Below, piece by piece: positions 56,901-64,000 of a stretch of DNA of 64,000 bases. How positions within the stretch are numbered: the stretch's first letter is position 1; every line of letters begins with the position of its first letter. Under the pieces are notes generated by a model. That model did not search any database. It was not told the DNA's origin and worked only from the letters and a program-made list of their open reading frames with translations. The DNA comes from Ceratobasidium sp. AG-K (lineage: Eukaryota; Basidiomycota; Agaricomycetes; Cantharellales; Ceratobasidiaceae), in NCBI GenBank assembly GCA_037039685.1, contig JAWNGF010000003.1, positions 1,302,001 through 1,366,000 of the forward strand. The letters are read 5' to 3'. Position numbers and translations under genes: made by a program.

Positions 56901-59900
56901 TACAATGCGTTATCAAAACCGCAAGACCTGCTACTCCCTGACCTTGTGTCACGAGTCCTAGACATAGACTGTGATATACCGTACCCTGGCAGATTGCCTA
57001 GGTCTCTACGCGAACTCAGATACTACGAACTCTGACAGCTGCCGACGATTTCTCCAGCCCATGATCCACGCCTCATTTGCACTCTGGTTACCACCCCAAA
57101 CCTGAGTAACACATCGCATCCTTGGGCCACCACCCATGGTGATTCGTGTACCACGGACCAAATAGTATCAGTCATTTCGGTCGGATACTGTTCGATATTT
57201 GTTAACTGACAGCAAACTGAGAACAGCTTCGACAACACGTTCACATACAGACTTTGTGTCCTAATGAATAAAAATAGCAATGCTATATAGGCTTAGCAAG
57301 TCCATTACTATTTATCGCGGATCCGGCGTTGTCCTAAGCACAAGGGTCTTGAATCGGTGGGTGCACGAAAGTATTCTGTGTCCGCGAATCTTGATTCACA
57401 GACACAGCCCGGAATAAAACAATCATCCGCGATGCCCTTGCGTTTCATGCAATAGGCTGGGTGTATGTATGAACAGCATATATGCGTTTGGATCTAGTCA
57501 AACGGCTACACTTCTGTTGTTGCAGAATCAAATATATTGGCTTGTTGTGATCAATTCTCGTACGTATGTACTTTATAGCTCTCAGTGAGGATTTATTTGG
57601 GGAAAGGATAACGGGAACCGCCCGGTGATAACACAGTATAAGAGAAAGTTGTAATAATCCGTAGTTTCTCCTCATTAATCCACGAGTACCACGAGGCTTA
57701 GGTCTACCAATAACTCAAGTTTCTATCCGCGAAACAGGTCCGATTAAGGGGGTGTGCTCGACGAGAGCCTGAGGGTTCTAGAGTTATCGGGTCGATACAC
57801 ACCTACCTATGTTATACCAAAACGAACGGCAGCACTACGCAATTGACGGTATTTCCACAGTTAATGAAATGCCGAGAAGATGATGCACGGGTGGATCACA
57901 GCGAAGGCTCTGCGCCGCGTGTTGGTCTGGTCCAGGGCCAATGGAACACCAATTGCTATTCCTCATACATGAATTTCCGACTACTACCCAGTTCTTTCAA
58001 CCGGAACTTGGATGTCACTACGTGTTACGCCCAAGGAGGTATCAGCGGGGCCATCGGTGAGAAACCTAGGTTAAGGTTTGCAGATTACTAGGGGGCGTTG
58101 AGCAATTGCGGGTCTAGGAAGCATGCGGGCCGGATAATATTGCGCCTGCTGAGAGATCCCGTGGCAACATAGATGATTCTCTTGGTCGATAACATGATGT
58201 CCTTGTGGGAATACAGTGTACATTAAAAGGATAGTACCAACGTGTGCGAATTCCAGTCTAAAGCTGGCGAAGGCAAAACCAGCCGCACTATGCGACACGC
58301 GGGTGCTCTGATCGAGGCCACTTCTCTAGCGAAAAGTAGGCACGAGGTTATCACTATTGACCATTGGGCATATTCAAGTAAAACTACCTGGTACCCGCAG
58401 TGCCCGATTCCGAGAGCATCATGGTTAGTAACAGAAAGGGGTAATTGCTTACATTACCAAAAAGACTAAATGCTTGTAGCGATAGCCTTGGCTCAGTGTC
58501 TTCGTTGGCACATGGCTAGACCAGTTACCGACGGGGTTTTTAGCTGCCAGCCATACAGCGTCATATACCAAAGTTCAGTCAAGGTCCGAAGGCTGGCTGG
58601 TAGAAGCTTGAGCTTGTAAACAAGCGAAATTGAATAAGCACATGTGTACATCTCATCCCAAGGCCCCGATTGGAGTAGGATCGGCCTGAAGGCGATACAG
58701 TCACGTTTCCTGCGCATAGAAGCAAGTTAATATCCGGCTGACAGGATCCGGCAGTACGCATCAAACAAGGTACCAAAGTGGACGAGGGACTAGGATTGAG
58801 GGGACTGAATAAAGATACCCATTCAAGCCTGCCATCATCAAGAACGCCACGAACGAATCATGAGCATGCATGGGTCGTGTGTGGGGGTCAACCCAAGGAA
58901 CACTTCCCGTGGAGTCAAACGCAGCAAACACAGAAAGTGGGGTCACATGAAACCTCCAGAGGATTGGGAGCTATGCGCATGACGACTCCCCCTGGACCAG
59001 TCCAGAAAGGTTATCGCCTGGCGGCCGACGAGGCTCGCACCAATTGGCGCATAAATGTACCTGGGTGGCCGGCACGACATCATCCGAAGATCAAGGTTAC
59101 TGAATCAGACGGCACGGTGGCGAGTAAGCTCTAGGCTAGATTTAGTGCACAGATTACCACGCTCGGTGCAAAAAATACACCAAGCTGATTACGACCCAGG
59201 ATGTGCCCGGTACGCGATCTGTTTTGAGCATGGTGCTGACGAACGATTATCAAGCGAATGTCTGGGCAGTGTAAGCGAAAACTAAACATGCTTAAATACC
59301 ATGCGCCGATAAGCGTGGAACAAATTCTATTCACCGCGGACACACCGGCATGGGTTGCACATTTCCACAGACTTGGGGCCGCAAACAACGCTCGGCAACA
59401 CTCGGGAAGCGCTCGGGAGTAAATACCCGAGCCTTGAACCGGTGAGTCAGCAAGGGTCTCCGCTCTCAATGGCAAGGCGGAGGACCGACGGGCGGCGGAC
59501 GAGCACGGGTGGCGGGAGTGGAGGCACACGCAAGGCGGCCGCCGGATACCTGAGAGCAACACGGCCAAACGAGCCAGGCCGACATACTTGGATGATTTGC
59601 ATCCGAGAAGCGGTCCGAAAGATCTTCCACATGTCATGTTATGATAAAAAAAGCAGATAGTTCACAGCAACAGACAGGGCATAGTGGGGTAATGGCATGC
59701 GAGTGGGAAGGAGGGACCCAAGAGTGGACTAACTGAGTTGAAACGGGATGGAGCTGCTGGCGGGAAGTTGCGGATCCCTCGGGTGCCGGTTCGGAACCCG
59801 CGGGAAGAGGGGCCGCGAGTTTTTATGGTTCGGTGGGTCGTTGATTAGTCGTTGATTAGGGATCCGGTGCAACGACGGCCAGCAGCTCCCAACGAGATCA

Positions 59901-60103
59901 AACTGAGCACCCGGCTGTCAATCGCGATCGCGACCGCACAAGTACAAGCGACCGTCATCTCTCCCCTCTATAAGCTCGCTCGCTTGGTCACGCTTAGGCA
60001 ACCCCTCTGCCTCATAATCCCTAGCCACACTAGTAAGTCGGTACATCCCCCCGTATCACTTTCGGCGCCCCTTCTTGTGCGTGCTGCTCGGATCTGCTCG
60101 CCC
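53946..60103. other. 6.2-kb gene-poor region
   Basis: ORFs are short, scattered over all frames and form no plausible exon chain; I recognise no protein domain, transposase motif, LTR, tRNA or rRNA. Base composition is flatter and more AT-rich than the gene blocks on both sides. The last 300 bp (from about 59800) turn C-rich and form the promoter/5' UTR of the bZIP gene. It may be decayed repeats or hold non-coding transcripts; nothing firmer can be supported. Confidence 0.45.
55143..55160. repeat. Poly-C run of 18
   Basis: An uninterrupted 18-base C tract in the gene-poor region (GGGCAC before it, AACAAGG after it). Length is probably polymorphic or imprecise, as usual for long homopolymers. 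Confidence 0.9.
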
Positions 60104-61490
60104 ATGAGTCTCGCAATGAATAATTTCCCCCACCCCTCGTCTCATCCTCACACACTCTCACACGTGCAGCATTCACACCACCAACCAGACGCTCACCAAC
60201 ACTCCTCCCCCCAGGGCCATTTTTCGATCACCCGGGTCCCTGAACCCGAACGTACCTACCCTTTAAACGCCGTCCGACACTCGTCACGGGACAGTGTGTC
60301 TTACACATCCCAGTCCACATCCTACTCTGACCACAACAGGTACCCAAGACACCACCTTATGCAATCCCAACCTGACCGTCGCTGTCAGTCCCGCCTTACA
60401 CATGCTTATGTCCGCTAATTAATGCTTATTCACAGCCAACTCGCCGTATCACCACATGATGAACGTGCCTCAAGTCCAGCAGGCTCCGCTGCCGCCTCCA
60501 CATCCCCCGATGCATGACCCCAATGCCCGTCCACGTAAGCGTCGGCATTTGTTGTCCGTTCATTGCTGACCACCACCCAGCCCCACCGGGTGTCCCCCCG
60601 TACGACTTTCCGAGTGAATATCCTCCACCCGGTCCTGGCCCATCTGATTTCCATCATGCCCCACCGATGTACCGCGCCGATGTCAACCCTGTGTCGGCAC
60701 CCCCTCCCGGCCAAATGCAGTCGCAGCAGCCCCCCTCCCACAACTCCAGACCACTTAATAATAGTAAGCGAGCAGAACAGAACCGGAAAGCGCAGCGGGC
60801 CTTCCGTGAGCGGCGTGACCAGTGGGTATCTTTGGCTGCAATGTTTGTTTATTTGATGGTATTGACTGGTCGGCATAGGCACGTGAAGCAGTTGGAGAGC
60901 CGATCGGCTATGCTGGATGTCGCCCTAGCGAACGCAGACGAGGCCAACAGACGTCTGGAAGACTCGAGGATATTGGTCGAACAACTCCGTGCCGAGAACC
61001 AGGCCCTCCGGACCGCCTTGTCTGGTACGTGCCGACACATTCTCTTATTCCCTCGGAACTAAGACCCTGGAACTCATTCGCAGCATATGTTCCCCAGCAC
61101 GGACACCCGCACTCACAGCTCATGATCCAAACCGTGCCCATCCCTGGACTCCTCCACCAACCACCCGGTCAGCCGATTCCACAGGGCGAAGCAGCCCCGG
61201 TTCAACAGGGACAACCCGCGCAGGCTCCACCCCCGATACCAGTATTGGATCCTTCTCTTCCATCTCAGACGCAGACCTCGACGCAGGACTCGGTCTCTGC
61301 ACCGTTGAATTCAGGGATGGACGGCTTGGTACTCGGGTACCCACAACAGCGAGCTGATGGACGGCAGCAAGATTCGGCTGAGCGCAGGTCCGGTACACCG
61401 GCCCAGGGGAGCTCGCCTGCACCCCACCCCGCCGGCGTGGCGGCCTCGGACGGGGCAGCCGATGCCGAAAAGCCGGCCGGGGACGCGTAG
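60104..61490 (+). CDS. AP-1-like bZIP transcription factor
   Basis: Five exons (60104-60383, 60436-60534, 60581-60821, 60879-61024, 61084-61490). The basic region NSKRAEQNRKAQRAFRERRDQ has the fungal AP-1 (Yap/Pap1) signature Q-N-R-x-A-Q-R-x-F-R, followed across an intron by the leucine zipper HVKQLESRSAMLDVALANAD, EANRRLEDSRILVEQLRAEN. The flanks are His/Pro- and Gln-rich, typical activation or low-complexity sequence. I see no clear C-terminal Cys-rich domain of the redox sensor Yap1, so it may be a different Yap-type member. The 52-nt first intron uses GTCAGT and a CTAAT branch. Expected role: nuclear DNA binding at TTACTAA-like sites. Confidence 0.88.
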
Positions 61491-62322
61491 CTTCCCAAGG
61501 TTGATGAGCGTCGGGGCAAATGGTAGACCTTGCCATTTAGCCTTGGTAGTCTGCGAGTGTTATGGACGTTGGCCTTGCATTTGTAGGGTCCGGTTTGTGT
61601 TGACCTCTAAAATTTCTCGCGAATCCTGTTGTTTGCCCTGTTGTTTTACCTGTTCTGTTATGTTTCATTGCTCATGCTAAGTAATTGTGCTTGTTACTGG
61701 TGCTACGGACGCACAAGTCGTGAACGTCATATTTGGCTTTGATCGAAATGCTTAAAAATGATTAGTTGTTGGTACTTCAATTGTCTGTACCTGTGATTAG
61801 CTAAACCCGTGTGGTTCATGTAAGCTGGTCGTTCATTTCGTTGGTGGCCCTCGAGTTGGAACTCGTGGCGGGTGTTGCTGCCACGATGCCCTAACCCAAC
61901 CTGATGCGAGTACCAAGGGCACCAAGCCCATGTAACGCTGGCAAGTTGTGCACCGCAAGAATTGTATGCTTCGACATCCTGCGTGGAGGCTGCGAGCTTG
62001 ACTGCGAGTCGGGACTGGCATTTTGCTCCTGCTTCACCCGGTCTTCGAATCGCGCATGTCTTCTTGGAAGATAGCCCCTCGTCATGCACAGACATCCCCT
62101 GTGTAGTATACAGCCATTGATCTGACCGATTCTAGCCATCCGCAGAATAATGTCATTGTAAGCCTTATGTTGGTTCTTGCAGAGTCCTTTCACGTGTGAG
62201 TGTGCAAGCGCCATTTACCGGCACGGCTCGGATCATTAGGTCCCGTGCTCTCAACTGGCATTTGGTGTCCACACTGATTATTTCGCGCGTTGTCTCTGAA
62301 AACAAAATAATACTCGACGAAA
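61491..62322. other. Intergenic, no gene seen
   Basis: This 832-bp gap holds the T-rich 3' UTR of the bZIP gene (61560-61690) and the promoter of the enoyl-CoA hydratase gene. Short ORFs here have no domain and no exon chain. Confidence 0.35.
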
Positions 62323-63602
62323 ATGATGTTCCTTGCCCGGCCTTTTGTTCTGAATAGCTTTGGCGCCGCAACCTCTCGGCGGGGTTTCGCGTCGGCGCGT
62401 GCATTGTCGAGAGAGTACCAAAATCTATTGGTTTCACGACCACAGCCCAACGTTACGCTCTTGACGCTCAATCGTCCAAAGGCACTCAACGCGCTCAACT
62501 CGCCACTATTTGAAGAAATCAACGACGTACTGGATCAAGTCGAAAAGGATGACGAGGTTGGAGCATTGGTCGTGACTGGTAGTGAAAAGGCGTTTGCAGG
62601 TACCGTGCCCAGCTTTGACAGGCTGAGCTGGGTCTAATCCCCCCATTACAGCCGGCGCGGACATCAAAGAGATGAAGGACAAGGAGTGTATGCTAGTGAT
62701 ATCTCGAAGGAAGCATGTTGATATTGACGCCCCTTTTAGTTGCCGATGTCTACAAGACAAACTTTCTTGGAGACTGGACGAGAATCACATCGTTCCGCAA
62801 GCCGGTGATTGCTGCGGTCAGCGGTTTCGCGGTGCGTTCCGGCTTTATGGTATAACGGGCGTACTTATCTATTGCAGCTCGGGGGTGGATGTGAGCTTGC
62901 GATGATGTGTGATATTATCCTAGCCTCCCCTACCGCACGGTTTGGGCAGCCAGAAATCAAACTGGGTGTTATCCCAGGCGCGGGAGGAACTCAGCGTCTC
63001 ACCCATGCGATCGGCAAGTCGCGAGCAATGGAACTAGTGCTTACCGGCCGTATGATCACTGCCCAAGAGGCAGAGAAATGGGGACTGGTTTCCAGGATTG
63101 TAGAAGGTGATCTGGTCAAAGAGGCTGTGGATATGGCAAGCACCATTGCTGGCATGGGTAGGATCGCAGTACAGGCTGGCAAGGAGAGTGTAAATGCGGG
63201 TACGTTGCAGCGATATCACTTTCGGCATGTGCTGATCGACTGCTCCAGCATATGAACTGTCGTTAAAAGATGGGCTCCATTTTGAACGGAGGCTCTTCCA
63301 AACTCTGTTTGCCACTCGAGACCAAAAAGAAGGTATGTCGAATCACTTGATGTATCGTGCGAGGAGAGAAGCATTGGGCATACGTGGCGCCTATAGTGGC
63401 GGGATTTTGGGATTACTCAATCCTTTTTCTTGGGGCGTAATCTCCATGGTTGTTTGGCCTTTTCGGTCCTGGCATGATGACCCTCGTCGTTGATATTTCA
63501 CATCATACTCTGATGTATGGTCACTGTTCCCCGTATTGATTGCTTTTTGTAGGCATGTCTGCTTTTGCTGAGAAGCGCGACCCCAAGTGGACCCATTCTT
63601 GA
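62323..63602 (+). CDS. Mitochondrial enoyl-CoA hydratase
   Basis: Presequence ([20 protein letters not shown]) followed by a crotonase-fold domain: [20 protein letters not shown], the oxyanion-hole [49 protein letters not shown]. Both catalytic Glu residues of short-chain enoyl-CoA hydratase are present (in GGCELA and QPEIKLG). Known reaction: hydration of trans-2-enoyl-CoA to L-3-hydroxyacyl-CoA in mitochondrial beta-oxidation and valine breakdown. The C-terminus [17 protein letters not shown] is the usual ending. The last intron (63333-63552) is 220 nt, several times the local norm. Confidence 0.95.
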
Positions 63603-63811
63603 TAGCTTTGTATGCGTTGTAGTTTGAAATGTAAAGTGAATTGGACCAACAACACGATCACGTGAGAAAGTAAGCGCGTTCACTTGGATCAACTCGACAC
63701 TAGTTCATCACCACCGAGCCCTTTCAATTCTTTGCTCTTCTCGGCCACTGGATTGGACTCTTTCAACATAAATACAAGACAATCTGCAACATCACACAAC
63801 ATTAAGTAACT

Positions 63812-64000
63812 ATGTCGACTAGCTTGGGCAAACGACCTCGAGCTCAGCGTACTCCCCACAGAGGCTCTCCTACTCAATCTAGAGACATGGCCAAGAAGCT
63901 AGATCCCTCTGCGTCCCCTCTACATAAGCGAACCCGGGTAACGCCAAGTCCAGTCGTAAACGGAAAGGAGAATCATCCTCCATTTGTCAAATCTGCCGAA
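63812..64000 (+). CDS. 5' end of a KEN-box protein, possibly Cdc6-like (truncated by window)
   Basis: ATG at 63812 opens a 63-codon frame still open at the window edge: MSTSLGKRPRAQRTPHRG, basic and Ser/Pro-rich with SP/TP sites, ending VNGKENHPPFVKSAE. The KEN motif is the known APC/C-Cdh1 degron, and fungal Cdc6/Cdc18 replication-licensing proteins often begin with LGKR and a KENxPP string. Identity cannot be settled without the AAA+ domain, which would lie to the right. Confidence 0.5.
   Translation, partial: MSTSLGKRPRAQRTPHRGSPTQSRDMAKKLDPSASPLHKRTRVTPSPVVNGKENHPPFVKSAE

Noticed and set aside
1..64000. tRNA, rRNA, CRISPR array, LTR pairs.
   Set aside because: I looked for B-box-like tRNA motifs, repeat-spacer patterns and paired terminal repeats by eye and found none that held up.

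Overview
The window is nuclear DNA of a filamentous basidiomycete, most likely an agaricomycete of the Rhizoctonia/Ceratobasidium kind. The evidence is dense short introns (mostly 45-65 nt, GTRNGT donors, CTAAY branch sites), a secreted mannanase with an N-terminal CBM1, a DDE transposase of a type common in mushroom-forming fungi, and typical single-copy fungal genes. The genus is inference. I call 27 loci: 25 protein genes read end to end or nearly so (one of them open at the left edge), one decayed transposase, and one gene start cut by the right edge. Models were built by joining exons in phase by hand. For the genes where I summed every exon (RhoGAP, DUF218, CECR5-like, SnoaL-like, gelsolin, homeodomain, SSL1, TIM16, DUF262) the total is divisible by three.

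Layout. 1-13.4 kb: Rho GAP (WW/MyTH4/RhoGAP), DUF218 membrane protein, mitochondrial HAD phosphatase (CECR5-like), serine racemase/threonine dehydratase, SnoaL-like protein, DDE transposase remnant, gelsolin-repeat protein, small homeodomain protein. 14.6-18.4 kb: Cys-rich type I membrane protein and TFIIH subunit SSL1. 20.2-25.8 kb: two tandem secreted CBM1-GH5 endo-mannanases. 26-33 kb: coiled-coil/disordered membrane protein, TIM16 of the mitochondrial import motor, and RNA polymerase I subunit A43. 33-44 kb: gamma-glutamyltranspeptidase, an NPF-motif disordered protein, a WDR83/MORG1 WD40 protein, an MFS transporter, a DUF7082 protein. 45.6-54 kb: Mediator MED27, a DUF262 (GmrSD-like) protein, a NIPA-type magnesium transporter, an SCP/PSR-type CTD phosphatase. 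54-60 kb is gene-poor, with an 18-base C run. 60-64 kb: AP-1-like bZIP factor, mitochondrial enoyl-CoA hydratase, start of a KEN-box protein.

There is no operon-like pathway; most genes are housekeeping and independent. The two mannanases form a functional pair (plant mannan degradation). Several gene pairs share short divergent promoters (DUF218/CECR5-like, TIM16/RPA43, MED27/DUF262).

The most unusual signal is in gene architecture. The DUF262 gene carries microexons of 10, 16, 7, 10 and 15 nt, plus a 22-nt exon, that together encode the core of its nuclease-like domain. Other microexons occur in the HAD phosphatase (14 nt), the Cys-rich protein (8 nt) and both mannanases (15 nt, conserved position). 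Four introns in three conserved genes appear to use GC-AG borders, and TIM16 seems to start with an exon holding only its ATG. Single-base frame breaks interrupt the serine racemase, RPA43 and the coiled-coil gene; these may be assembly errors or real lesions.
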